Below are positions 43,014 to 52,087 of a DNA stretch of 64,000 bases, in pieces. The position numbers and the translations under genes were made by a program. Position 1 is the stretch's first letter, and every line of letters starts with the position of its first letter. Below the pieces are notes generated by a model. That model saw only the letters and a list, made by a program, of their open reading frames with translations, was not told where the DNA came from and did not search any database. The DNA is from Ichthyophis bannanicus. Taxonomy: Eukaryota > Chordata > Amphibia > Gymnophiona > Ichthyophiidae. The stretch spans positions 921,082,235 to 921,146,234 of the forward strand of contig CM066035.1 of assembly GCA_033557465.1 (NCBI GenBank), read 5' to 3'.

Positions 43014-44778
43014 CGGGATGGTCGTGTGCTAGGCGTAACACTATATTTTTGAAAGTGGTTGGAACCACTAACTGCTTCCTAGTGTCTCCTGTAAAAGGAT
43101 TTTTACTCTCCCTATAGAGTAGGCCATCAGTGAGCAGAAACCTAGGCAGGGTATCCCTAGTATTCTGGGCCCACTTAAATGCCTGGGTAAGGGCAGGGTC
43201 TGCCTGCTGCTCATGCGGAAACGAGGGAAACTTGTTCATCAGTTCCTCAGGCACCCATGGCAGCTCTTGCCCAGCCTGTACCTCCGCCTTATTCCTTGAG
43301 CGAACTTGCTTCTCTTTACGCTTTTCAGCTTTTTCCTTTTTGTCTTTAGGACTGGGAGTCTCTATTAAAGCATCCTCAAAAGGAAGAATTTCTCCAAGAT
43401 TCTCTGTGTGGTCTTCCTCCCTCTCTAAGGGTTCCTCCTTACTTTCTAAGGGTCCCTCCTTATCCTCTGAGGCTGCGGACTGGGCCCTCGTGGAGACCAT
43501 CACGCCTTTCTCATGCAACCCCCGCTTTATCTCTTGGAAAAACTGAGGCCAATCCCTGCCTAAAATGACAGCGTGAGGAAGACCTGGGATAACTGCTAGT
43601 GGGATAGTCCTACGTGTGCCTAACCCTTTTATGTGTAATTTGTACACTGGGTAAGTGGAAGTTCCACCATGTACGCACCTTATCTTCACAGAAGTAACGG
43701 GCTGAATCACTTCTCCTCCCTGCTTGGCTTCTATCTCACGCCACAACTCCTTCGAGAGCATACTCAACTCCGCCCCGGAGTCCAGCAAAGCCTGGGCAGT
43801 GATTCCCTGTACTTCTATAGACAGAAGAAAACCTTGCCTATCTCTCATAGCATTACTAGCTATTAATGCAGTTTTTACATGACATTGTCTTTGAAAATGC
43901 CCTTGCTGACCACATTTATAACATTTTTGTCTATCTTTTCCTCCTTTCCATAAAGGCATGCACATTTTCACAGGACTGTTCTCATCCCTTCGTGCCTTTT
44001 CTGATCTGCAACACTGCGACTCCTGGGAAGTAGAGCCACCTCTCTGGCCTGTAATCTCGGCCTCAATGTACCTTTCCAAGAGTGCTACTGCCTCCTGAGG
44101 GGTTTTGCAGTTCTGTAATATCAGAAAAGTACGGATACTGTTGGGAAGTGCATCCATGTACTGTTCTAATACTAGATCATTCAAAATAGACTCCACAGTT
44201 CTCCCTTCTGGATTTAACCATTTGTTAAGTAAACTGTGTATACGATGACATAGAGATTTTGGAGTCTCACTGGGCTTTAATTTCACACTCCTCAGGCGAG
44301 CGCGATAAACTACCGGAGTGAGCCCCAATCTCTCCCTGATTGCTTTTTTAATTTCCTCATAGCTTCCTGCTAAATCAGCTGGCATGGCACGGTAAGCGGC
44401 CAGCGCCTCCCCTGTAAGGGACGCTGCCAACCTTAGCGGCCAGTGCTCTTTAGGCCACAAGCTAAGATGTGCAACTCTCTCAAAGCTGGTTAAATAATCA
44501 TCTACATCATCCTTATCTGTGAGCTGTCCAAAATTGAACAAAGTTCCCATTTGTATGCTAACAGGGTGTACATTGTCTGTTAGTGTGGAACCTGTTACTG
44601 AGGCTGGAACAGGCGCTGGCTTCTTCTCTCGCAGCATCTCCTCCATCAGCTGTAGCAGAGGTCTTTGCTGCTCCTGGAAGCTAGCATTAGCTCTTGCCTG
44701 TGCCTCCAAAGACATGTCTCTCTGGCGCTCCAACTGCATCGCCATCCAACCAAAGACCTCTTTGGCCTCCAACGCCAT
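42844..44778 (-). CDS. Gag-protease-integrase N-terminal polyprotein with SCAN-like segment
   Basis: Numbering from the Met at 44778 (a longer frame runs to 44904): coiled-coil-like N-terminus (1-55). Capsid with a SCAN-like region at about 160-240 (LNKWLNPEGRTVESILNDLV, then LEQYMDALP and a run ending PQEAVALLERYIEAE). CCHC knuckle CYKCGQQGHFQRQC (286-299), protease active site LLDSGAELSML (331-341) with the ILGRDW motif (405-410). An acidic/Lys-rich linker, then an HHCC zinc domain with H585, H592, C619 and C622. The last 25 or so codons are frame-shifted. The SCAN domain of vertebrate zinc-finger genes is thought to derive from Gmr1-like Gag; here it lies in the retroelement itself. Confidence 0.8.
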   Translation of the reverse strand: MALEAKEVFGWMAMQLERQRDMSLEAQARANASFQEQQRPLLQLMEEMLREKKPAPVPASVTGSTLTDNVHPVSIQMGTLFNFGQLTDKDDVDDYLTSFERVAHLSLWPKEHWPLRLAASLTGEALAAYRAMPADLAGSYEEIKKAIRERLGLTPVVYRARLRSVKLKPSETPKSLCHRIHSLLNKWLNPEGRTVESILNDLVLEQYMDALPNSIRTFLILQNCKTPQEAVALLERYIEAEITGQRGGSTSQESQCCRSEKARRDENSPVKMCMPLWKGGKDRQKCYKCGQQGHFQRQCHVKTALIASNAMRDRQGFLLSIEVQGITAQALLDSGAELSMLSKELWREIEAKQGGEVIQPVTSVKIRCVHGGTSTYPVYKLHIKGLGTRRTIPLAVIPGLPHAVILGRDWPQFFQEIKRGLHEKGVMVSTRAQSAASEDKEGPLESKEEPLEREEDHTENLGEILPFEDALIETPSPKDKKEKAEKRKEKQVRSRNKAEVQAGQELPWVPEELMNKFPSFPHEQQADPALTQAFKWAQNTRDTLPRFLLTDGLLYRESKNPFTGDTRKQLVVPTTFKNIVLRLAHDHPVGGHKGSQGTLDQILTKFYWPGIFKETAKFCEACPTLSKSLCSPSQGGPNDSISCD

Positions 44779-45142
44779 CTTGGAACCTGGAATAAAAGAG
44801 AAACACACAGACCAAAGTGCGATACCACTGGAACAAAGTTTTCCTTTCCCTTTTGAAAATATATATATTTTTTCTTTTTCCTTTCTTTTTCCCCCAGTCA
44901 CCACTAGGAGACCTCCCCTGGCCCCGGTATCCTCGGTACCCTGGGTGGATACCCTTTACCTGGCTCAGGAGTTATACAAGCATGTCAGCAATGAAGTTCA
45001 GCAGCTTCCTGCAGTCCCCTTCCACTGCTGGGCTCGGCAGCACCTCTGCTGGGCTCCTCTGGAAGTCTTGTGGTTGCAGCTCCTGCTATGGTCACTTCTT
45101 GCATCTGCAGAAATCCTCAAATCCTCAATACTACGCCACTCT

Positions 45143-46725
45143 TATTACGCCGCCCGCTCCTTAACCTTGAGGGTTAAGGAGGGGTTGCCTTGTGATGCCC
45201 TTGAGGCAGTTAGTTGTAGTTGTGTTATTGTGCTTCGAGCAGTAAGGCAGGCAAAGAGAAATTTATTTTTCCATGAGGTTTATTTTTCATGAGGCTTACT
45301 TTGCCATTTGTGCAGTTCAAAAAGGCTACAGACGGTGCAGAAGTATAAACCAAAAACAAGATTTAACTGAAACTTGTCAAACAGGCTTGTAATGCTGTAT
45401 TATTTCACATTCACTTCATGTGATTCAAACATACAGGATGCAACAGAAAAGTTCCTTTAACAGTAGTGCTCTGGTTCTACCAATCACTGGTACCTTAATT
45501 CATTCACCCTTCACAAGCTTTCTTGTGTAGGTCAAGTTAAGTGCCACTGCTATATTTCTTCATATACCAGAAAATCCTTTTCTCCTTAATTGCCTCTGTC
45601 AATTAAGCATGTAGAGCAGTCCATTAATATATCTTCATCAGGGTAAAGCAGAGAATTAGAAACAGGCGTTTCTTCATTACAGCCAGTAACTGGTTCTGGA
45701 ATACTATAGTTAAAACTTGCCTTCTGTTCTAAATACTCTTGGAATTCTTTGAGAAGTGATTCAGCTGGTGACTTCCCTTCACTTAGCTGTCTTCCCTTCT
45801 CCTCGGTGAGCAAATGTTGGCTGAGCCTCTCTATCTCAGGCTGCTTATCATGTTTGTTTGTATCAGGAAAACAAACATTTGCTGTGCTTCCGTTATCTCC
45901 CCACCTTTCTCTACACGTGGGTGCTGTGCATAAAAACTTAGCAGTGCTAGGAGGGTACTTAAAAGCATTTACGTCAGCCCTTTCTTGGCTAGGTGTTTCA
46001 GCTAGCTTAAAGGAATAATTAGTGTTATTCAAAGCTTCTCCCTGCTGACAACAGCTGCCACCATTTTGTCTGACTTGGCTTTTAAAACTAGTACACAATC
46101 TTTCTGGCTTTAGAGCATAAACTTCTCCCCCACTGGGTACCTTATATAGAAGCTTTTCCTTTGGAGAATTCTTTGTCCTTCTGACTTTATTCCATAGCTC
46201 TGCCTGGTCCTGTAGCCTTGGATCTCTCAGCGTTCTGAAAGAGTTCTGCCTCCAGCAGTTTCTTTCCTCATCTGAATCTTCCACCACGCTACCTGCCAGC
46301 TGCAGACTATTAGAGGAATTACCACAGCAAGGATACTTCCTTTCAGACTTTCCTTCTGAAGCACTTGTGTCTCCCTCTGGGAATTCTCTTAGCCTCCGTT
46401 GCTCTCTTGGCTCCTGCCCTCTTAGCTTCTCTCGGTCCTGCTCTTGCTCCCGGTTCTGTTTGTCTTGCCTTCTCCTTTGCTTTCTTTTACTTCCTGGTTT
46501 CTGAGTATTTAACCAGGTGCTTCTAGCCTGCACTGCCCGCCTCCCCTTGGGGCGTGCCCAATCAAAAGCTTTCCTACTCTCCTCCCTCAAGGTGAGCTGT
46601 TCTGCTTGATTGAATCTGGGGTTTTTTCTTTCTGCAAAGAAATCCCTGCTTTCTCCTGCAGTACCGGCTTCTACCACCGGATGCTCATTTGTGTCCATCG
46701 GTTCCTGGGGAGCTACTGTGTCACA
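45143..46725 (-). repeat. 5' LTR of the gypsy element
   Basis: 1583 bp; minus strand begins TGTGACACAG. The first 1.1 kb is occupied by the ORF. The last 0.44 kb holds likely promoter sequence, AATAAA signals and the end GGCGGCGTAATA. Confidence 0.9.
45586..46698 (-). CDS. LTR-encoded charged protein, 370 aa, intact copy
   Basis: The ATG is 28 nt inside the LTR (the frame stays open upstream to 46803, outside the element). N-terminal block: GESRDFFAERK and FDWARPKGRRAVQARSTW. A very basic/acidic Gln-rich stretch follows (about residues 75-110). Middle with YALKPERLCTSFKSQVRQN. C-terminal block ESLLKEFQEYLEQKA and the end MDCSTCLIDRGN. No transmembrane segment, signal peptide or known fold is recognised. 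The position matches LTR-borne accessory genes of retroviruses in placement only. Homologues lie in all other LTRs of this family in the window. Confidence 0.7.
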   Translation of the reverse strand: MDTNEHPVVEAGTAGESRDFFAERKNPRFNQAEQLTLREESRKAFDWARPKGRRAVQARSTWLNTQKPGSKRKQRRRQDKQNREQEQDREKLRGQEPREQRRLREFPEGDTSASEGKSERKYPCCGNSSNSLQLAGSVVEDSDEERNCWRQNSFRTLRDPRLQDQAELWNKVRRTKNSPKEKLLYKVPSGGEVYALKPERLCTSFKSQVRQNGGSCCQQGEALNNTNYSFKLAETPSQERADVNAFKYPPSTAKFLCTAPTCRERWGDNGSTANVCFPDTNKHDKQPEIERLSQHLLTEEKGRQLSEGKSPAESLLKEFQEYLEQKASFNYSIPEPVTGCNEETPVSNSLLYPDEDILMDCSTCLIDRGN

Positions 46726-46729
46726 GGCC

Positions 46730-46805
46730 TTGCCGGTTCTGCCCCCCTCTGATGCAAGAGCATGTGTCATAAGGGGGCGGAACTGGCAGGGTCTTGAAAG
46801 CACAT
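46730..46805. repeat. Short inverted repeat beside the gypsy element
   Basis: TTGCCGGTTCTGCCCCCCT (46730-46748) and AGGGGGCGGAACTGGCAGG (46773-46791) are inverted with two mismatches. The gypsy element inserted at its edge. It may be a remnant of the element that holds the minisatellite at 39100-40230. Confidence 0.45.
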
Positions 46806-48985
46806 TTTATTTATTTTTTATTTATTTATTTATAGTCTTTTTTATACCGCGCTATTCAGCATCAGCGCGGTTTACAGTAAACAATGAACACACACATTTC
46901 CAATAGTACTTTGTGTTTACATATGAACAGGAGATTCAACTTGGCTAACAGGGGAACTATATACAATAACAATATATACAAATCACAGAATAGTCATGTG
47001 TTCGTATGGTTTCAGTCAGTGGAGATTTTGGTGGATTCAGCAGTTTGTACTGAGCTTCTATTGGTTTCAGGGTAATATAGGAGGAAGAGGTAGTGTTTCA
47101 CGGCTTTTCTGAATTGGAATATGTCTGTGATTGTTCGGATGTGGTGAGGGAGGTTATTCCAGATCATTGGTGCATAAAATTTGTAGGCTCTGCTGGATGT
47201 TGACTTGGTGCATTGAGTTATTGATTTTGGGACTATCAAGGTGTTTTGGGCTACTGACCTTCTGTCTCTATTGTGGGGTGTTGTCTGGATTAGCTCAGTT
47301 AGTGATGTTGACGAGAGACCTTTGGTGGCTTTGAAGGTGATTAGCAAGGTCTTAAATGTAATTCTACCTTGAATCGGAAGCCAGTGGAGTTGTTTCATAA
47401 TGGGTGAGATATGGTCTTTCCTGGATGCTCCGTGTAGAACTCTTGCTGCGGTGTTCATTGCCATTTGCAGTGGGTTTAGAGTGGTTTGAGGGAGTCCCTG
47501 TAGTATTGCATTCGCAAAATCAAAATGCGGAATGATTAGTGCCTGATAGATGGTTCTGAAATCATCAGGCTCAAGCAGAGATCGCAGGTATCTAAGGGAT
47601 CTAATTTTATGATATACTGCCCTTACAGTGTTCCTTATATGCGCTTGCATATTTAGGTTCTGGTCTAGTGTTACGCCGAGGTATCTGATCGCGGATTTGA
47701 TCTGGAGGTCTGCGTCCTTCACTTTTAGTACTGCCGGTGCTGTGAAGTTGCGGTTCCTTGTAATGAACATCACCTCCGTCTTCTTGTGTTGAATCCGGAG
47801 GTTTTGGGATTGTAGCCAATTGGATATTTCATTTATGCAGCATGTTATTGATGAGAGGTCGGGGTTTTCTGTTGAAAAAGGCGTGTATAATAGCACATCA
47901 TCTGCGTATATCATGCAGTTAACGTTGAAAGACCGGATCAGGTTGCAGATAGGTTGCATGTATATATTGAATAGCAAGGCGGAGAGGGAGGATCCTTGTG
48001 GGACACCTTGGCTTTGGTGGAATGGATCTGATGATGTGTCTCTGGATCGTACCTGCTGCCATCTGTCCGAGAGGTAGGACCTGCACCACTCGAGTGCTTT
48101 ACCGGAGATTCCTTTCTCTTTGAGGCGTTCTAGGAGGCGTTCATGGCTCACGGAGTCGAATGCTGCCGCAATGTCAAGGAAGACAAGGACAAAGCCTTGG
48201 CGGGCATTGTCAATGCCTGATATTATGCTGCTGAAGAGTGTGGTAAGAAGGGTTTCAACCCCGTGGGCTTCTCTAAATCCATGTTGGCATGGATCCAGTG
48301 GTGCATTGGAATCAATGTGATCTTGTATTTGTCTCTGAACTTCCTTTTCCATTATTTTTGCTAGCATTGGTATGCTTGCTATCGGTCTGTAGGATTCTGG
48401 TTTCTGTTGGTCGAATTTGTTGTTTTTTAGTAGAGGTCTTATTGATGTGTGTTTGAGGGTGCGTGGGAAGGCACCTGTTGTGAACGATTGTTCCATGAGT
48501 CTGGATATGAGGGGACTGAGGTCAGTCCGTAGTTCTTTGATCCAGAAAGCCGGGCATGGATCAGATTGTGCGGTAGTTGTGTTGATGGCTGTTATGGTGT
48601 CTTCGATGCGTTGTTTGGATGGAGTCATGAAGGTAGTGAGTGGTTTTTGAGTGTACGGCTGAGGGATAATGCTGGACGCAGGGTTGTTGTTTATCTGACA
48701 GAGTTTGGTTTGAAGATAGTCCGCATATGTTTGAGGATGGATTCCATTTGCTTGTTCTGATGCAGGTTCTGTTGTAAGTCGCTTAACAAGGGTAAACAGG
48801 TCGTGAGGTTTGTTGAGGGATCTTTTTAAGGTGTCGGTGTGGTAACGTCTCATAGATTCAGTCACTGCGGTACGGTGCGCTGTGAGTTGTAAGTTGTAAG
48901 CATTTTGGTCTACTTCTGAGCGTGAGCGGCGCCAGCGTCTCTCAAGTTTTCTTAGTGTCGCGAGTGAGGCTTTCAACTCAATACA
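46806..48985 (-). mobile_element. L2-type LINE copy 2, 5'-truncated
   Basis: Minus strand: RT-containing ORF2 part, a short 3' UTR with the CCGCGCTGATGCTGAATAGCGCGG hairpin and an (AAATA)n tail. The endonuclease is missing because the copy starts near 48985. It inserted directly beside the gypsy element. Confidence 0.85.
47012..48976 (-). CDS. L2 reverse transcriptase, uninterrupted 654-aa frame
   Basis: Conserved RT blocks: RPLLKNNKFDQQKPESYRPI, FREAHGVETLL, FLDIAAAFDSVSHERLL, GVPQGSSLSALLFNIYMQP and YADDVLLYTPF with an intact catalytic pair. The L2 C-terminal block LHWLPIQGRITFKTLLITFKA and a final YLFLLYYPE segment follow. The enzyme would copy L2 and CORE-SINE RNA by target-primed synthesis. 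The endonuclease is lost by truncation, so no ATG of ORF2 remains; the first Met (MKASLATLRKLERRW) is internal. The frame has no stop over almost 2 kb, suggesting a young insertion. Confidence 0.85.
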   Translation of the reverse strand: MKASLATLRKLERRWRRSRSEVDQNAYNLQLTAHRTAVTESMRRYHTDTLKRSLNKPHDLFTLVKRLTTEPASEQANGIHPQTYADYLQTKLCQINNNPASSIIPQPYTQKPLTTFMTPSKQRIEDTITAINTTTAQSDPCPAFWIKELRTDLSPLISRLMEQSFTTGAFPRTLKHTSIRPLLKNNKFDQQKPESYRPIASIPMLAKIMEKEVQRQIQDHIDSNAPLDPCQHGFREAHGVETLLTTLFSSIISGIDNARQGFVLVFLDIAAAFDSVSHERLLERLKEKGISGKALEWCRSYLSDRWQQVRSRDTSSDPFHQSQGVPQGSSLSALLFNIYMQPICNLIRSFNVNCMIYADDVLLYTPFSTENPDLSSITCCINEISNWLQSQNLRIQHKKTEVMFITRNRNFTAPAVLKVKDADLQIKSAIRYLGVTLDQNLNMQAHIRNTVRAVYHKIRSLRYLRSLLEPDDFRTIYQALIIPHFDFANAILQGLPQTTLNPLQMAMNTAARVLHGASRKDHISPIMKQLHWLPIQGRITFKTLLITFKATKGLSSTSLTELIQTTPHNRDRRSVAQNTLIVPKSITQCTKSTSSRAYKFYAPMIWNNLPHHIRTITDIFQFRKAVKHYLFLLYYPETNRSSVQTAESTKISTD

Positions 48986-49460
48986 TTGGATTCATAAAGA
49001 TCCTGTGCCTTGTTGGGGGTCTTTTGTGGGTTTTTTAAAGCTGACACTCTGCCGCCACTGCTTCAGCTAGGTTTGGGTCAGCGGCAGCAGGCGGAAGGGA
49101 GGCGGAGAAATGATACTGCTGCAGCAGCGCTGGCAGCGTTGGATGGGAAGAGCGATACCGCCACTGCTTGCACAGTGGGTCATGCCAGCTCTGGGAGGGA
49201 GAGAGAGAGAAATTGGGGGCAGGGGCAGCCCAAGTGGGGTGCGGGGCCATGTGTATAGACTCATTAACATACCTCGTTTATTTGGTCAATGCTATGACCA
49301 AATTAATAAGGAGGGAAGATATAAAATGCAAAAAAAAAAAATAATAAGCACATTGTTTTGCTAGCAGAAGTTATTATCATACCATACCAGCACAAAGTCC
49401 AAGGACTCAAACTGCACCAGTTTTATCTGTAAAATGTCAGCATTGAAAATATGCTAGAAG
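48986..49460. other. Intervening sequence with an orphan hAT end
   Basis: At 49220-49253 CAGGGGCAGCCCAAGTGGGG and GTGCGGGGCCATGTG match, in reverse complement, the right end of the hAT element at 25202-25235. The other end was not found. Around 49010-49215 the sequence is GC-rich with GCAGCAGC/CCGCCACTGC stretches; frames there are not supported. At 49296-49319 TTTGGTCA..TGACCAAA forms a short hairpin. Confidence 0.45.
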
Positions 49461-49461
49461 A

Positions 49462-49640
49462 TCAATATTTATTTTATTTATTTATTTAACAGTTTTTATA
49501 TACCGCAATATTCATCATCAGTGCGGTTTACATTAAACAACAAGTACCTATCAATATAAAACTGACATAGGTTTACAGATAACAGGGAAGGTAACTGGGG
49601 GTAAACCGGGGATAATTATATACACCTCAGTTGAGAAAAG
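49462..49640 (-). mobile_element. L2 or CORE-SINE 3' tail fragment
   Basis: TTTATTTATTTAACAGTTTTTATATACCGC, then ATCATCAGTGCGGTTTACATT, is the reverse complement of the common L2/CORE-SINE 3' end. No A/B boxes or coding region remain. Confidence 0.6.
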
Positions 49641-49738
49641 AGAACAAACCAGACTGGTTTGGATGTCTATACAGAACCTACATGTTAAAAAAATCCCCCT
49701 GCACTGTGCATAATACTAATATAAAGATAATAGAGGTA

Positions 49739-50042
49739 GGGTCTGATATTCAACGAGGTAGGCTATACGTGGGTAAAACTGTGAGCCAAAAGCTGGCCTA
49801 GTTTTAGCTGTATATCACTAACCGGATAGCGGTGCAATATCGCCACTACCCAGTTAGCAGCAATTTCTGCCTCTGATCCACCCTGAAATGCCAACACACC
49901 CCAATGTTAACTGGATAGCATTAGGGCGCAAAGGGGAGTTAGCAGGGGATATTCAACGCGTGCCATTGAATATCCCCATCTAAGGCATTTACAAGGTTTA
50001 CTGGGCTGTAAACCGTGTAAATGCTTTTCGAATATCGGGCCC
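49739..50042. mobile_element. Small palindromic MITE
   Basis: GGGTCTGATATTCAACG at the left and CGAATATCGGGCCC at the right form imperfect inverted ends of about 15 bp. The interior has inverted stretches, including GGATATTCAACGCG and GAATATCCCC. No ORF. Superfamily unclear. Confidence 0.5.
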
Positions 50043-51129
50043 ATAAGTTCTAAAAACTGACATATTCAAATCACTACATTGAAAATACATTTTTTTTCTA
50101 CCCCTTCTTTCCCCAAAGCTGCCAAATGGGTGGGAGTCTGGGACACAGCTCTAAAATCAGGGACATCTGGTAACCTTACTTGTCAAAGATGCCCTCAACC
50201 CACCCTACAAATAGCCCTGCCCTGTGCACCATGTCTACTCCCCTGACATACTAGCCTCCAGCTCTAAACACTACTGACACACACAAATATTATTCCTACC
50301 CTCAACTCTTCTTTAATTTATTTCTCTGATGCACTGCAGTTGTAATAGATCTGTCGGGTCCACCATGTCTCCTCCATTTTATTTTGTCTCCTTTTTACTC
50401 CCCTGACAGGGAATAACCTATTCTCATTTGCTAGAATTAGCTTCCTGAGGAGTTCAGTGCCACCACACTTTAAGGGTGTTATTTTAAAAGCACTGTTCAC
50501 AATTTGAACATCTGCAAACGGGCATGCAGACGTCCAAATCACAGAGAAGTCCCCAGAGACATTTTAGAAGTCGGGTCTGTGGACATCCCCAGCGGAGGAT
50601 GTCCAAGTCTCAACAGAGGCATGGCCAGGTCATTCCTAACAACCTGGATGTCCTCGCCTGATCTCAAAATTGCCCTGGATGTCCCGTATCACATCTAAAG
50701 TTAAACCTGCTCCAGGCACGAATAGGTATCTGAGAAGTGCTCATTTTGTCAGGCAAACATCTGGAAAGTCTGGAGAAGGAGCTACACTAATACTCCCTGT
50801 ATTATACATTACAGGGGTCATTTTAAATTGCTTAGACGCGATTTGCATGTCTGAACATGTGCAATGGAGATGTCCCTGGAGCGTCCCTTCCTATTTAGAC
50901 ATCTCCACTGCAGGAATATCTAAATAGGTAGGGGGTGTGACAGAGTCGTGTCCGGGGTGGAGCTATGGACATAGACATACCTGATCAATCTTAGAACCCT
51001 TAAGGATGTCTGCACCGGCGTACAAATTTAAACCTGCTTCAGGCATGAATAGACATTGAAAAAGTGCTTGTTTTGGCACTGAAACCTCTGGAATGTTTTG
51101 AGAAGATGGCACTATACTATCCTCAGTAT
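50043..51129. other. Remains of GACATCC-rich DNA elements
   Basis: From about 50460 to 51070 motifs such as GGACATCC, AGACGTCC and AGACATCTCC recur on both strands. GGGTGTTATTTTAAAAGCA (50475) and GGGGTCATTTTAAATTGC (50815) look like related element ends. The same motif type recurs at 51480-51905. These are probably several degraded copies of one DNA transposon family; frames are not credible. Sequence 50043-50460 holds nothing recognised. Confidence 0.4.
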
Positions 51130-51413
51130 TATTTATTTTTTATTTATTTATTTACATTCTCTTATATACCGCGCTATTCTGCATCAGTGCAGTTTACATT
51201 GAACAAACTGAAATTACATTGAACAGGGCATTATAACTTGGAGATTTTACAGGGAACATGGGCTATGGAGGGTTAAGTGGCTTGCCCAAGACCACAAGGA
51301 GCACCTGTGGGACTAAAAACCCCAGTCCTTACGGCCCAAGGTTGCTGTCCTCTAGTGGGATTTGAACCCCCGACCTTCCTGCCTGAAGTAGCTTGCCCCA
51401 ACCACTAGGCAAG
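51130..51413 (-). mobile_element. CORE-SINE with L2 tail, head slightly truncated
   Basis: Nearly identical to 16625-16920. It runs from the TTTATTTATTT tail, the ACCGCGCTATTCTGCATCAG hairpin and the CORE-like CTTGCCCAAGACCACAAGG block to GGATTTGAACCCCCGACC (B box inverted), and ends at CCACTAGGC. The last 8-10 bases of the tRNA-like head are missing. Confidence 0.8.
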
Positions 51414-52087
51414 TAGTCTTCACGATGACAATGCTATGTTGTGTGTGTGGGGGAAATCTGATTTGGGTTTGCACCATCGTTGCATGTCTCATAGACATCC
51501 TTAGAGAGATCTATGTAGATGTCCCTGCAGATATCCATATCAGACATGCTCACTTTTGTGAAGTTGTGCCAAACTTGGACGTATTTGCCGTTTTTAAAGA
51601 CATTTAGGCTTGGACGTCCCAGTTTAAAACTTAGACATCCTTTGTAAAATGTACCTTCATGTCAATGAACACTGATGGGGAATGGGGGCTCATGTTTTCA
51701 CTTATGCTAGCTTGCCGTAGATGGAGGTTTCCGACCCAAGCATTCCTAATGGGGACGTCTTTGTGCCCAGCCACATGCACGTCCACATCAAGGATGTCTA
51801 TGTTCCTGAAATCGGCTGGAGACACAGACGTCTCTGGCATTTTTCTGCATGCTCAGCCCTAGACATCCCTGATTTAACTTGGACATCTTTTCTAAAATCA
51901 CCCTCTAAATGCGCAACATCAGAAGTACATGCATGGACACCCGTGCACACTTGCACGTGATCCAGCACTGATCAGTGGTGATGCCCTCAAACATGTCCCC
52001 ACTCCTCTCTATGCAGATATTTGATATAATTTAGAATAATTTTTAAGGTTGGAAGTGTTTAAAGGTGGGCTTAGTCAGCTGTGGAGT
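51414..52087. other. Second GACATCC-rich segment
   Basis: Continues the repeat type described for 50460-51070: AGACATCC, GGACGTCC and TGGACATC repeated. It ends near 51905 with TTTTCTAAAATCACCCTCTAAATG, the inverted form of the ends at 50475 and 50815. It appears to be one element interrupted by the SINE at 51130. No coding sequence is supported. Confidence 0.4.

Larger units (their letters stand above)
40299..46725 (-). mobile_element. Ty3/gypsy element with SCAN-like Gag (Gmr1-like), lacking RT
   Basis: Two LTRs (45143-46725 as 5', 40299-41863 as 3') are flanked by GGCC (40295-40298 and 46726-46729). The 3.3-kb internal region, read on the minus strand, has Gag, zinc knuckle, protease and integrase, and then a polypurine tract directly before the 3' LTR. 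A TGGCGTAG sequence just inside the 5' LTR (near 45137 reading down) may be the primer-binding site. No reverse transcriptase or RNase H is present. Direct protease-integrase continuity fits the pol order of Gmr1-like elements, where integrase precedes RT. The LTRs differ by about 1%, implying a fairly recent insertion. Confidence 0.8.

Noticed and set aside
42844..44778. Host SCAN-domain gene
   Set aside because: The SCAN-like part is followed by a zinc knuckle, protease and integrase between two LTRs; no zinc-finger array is present.
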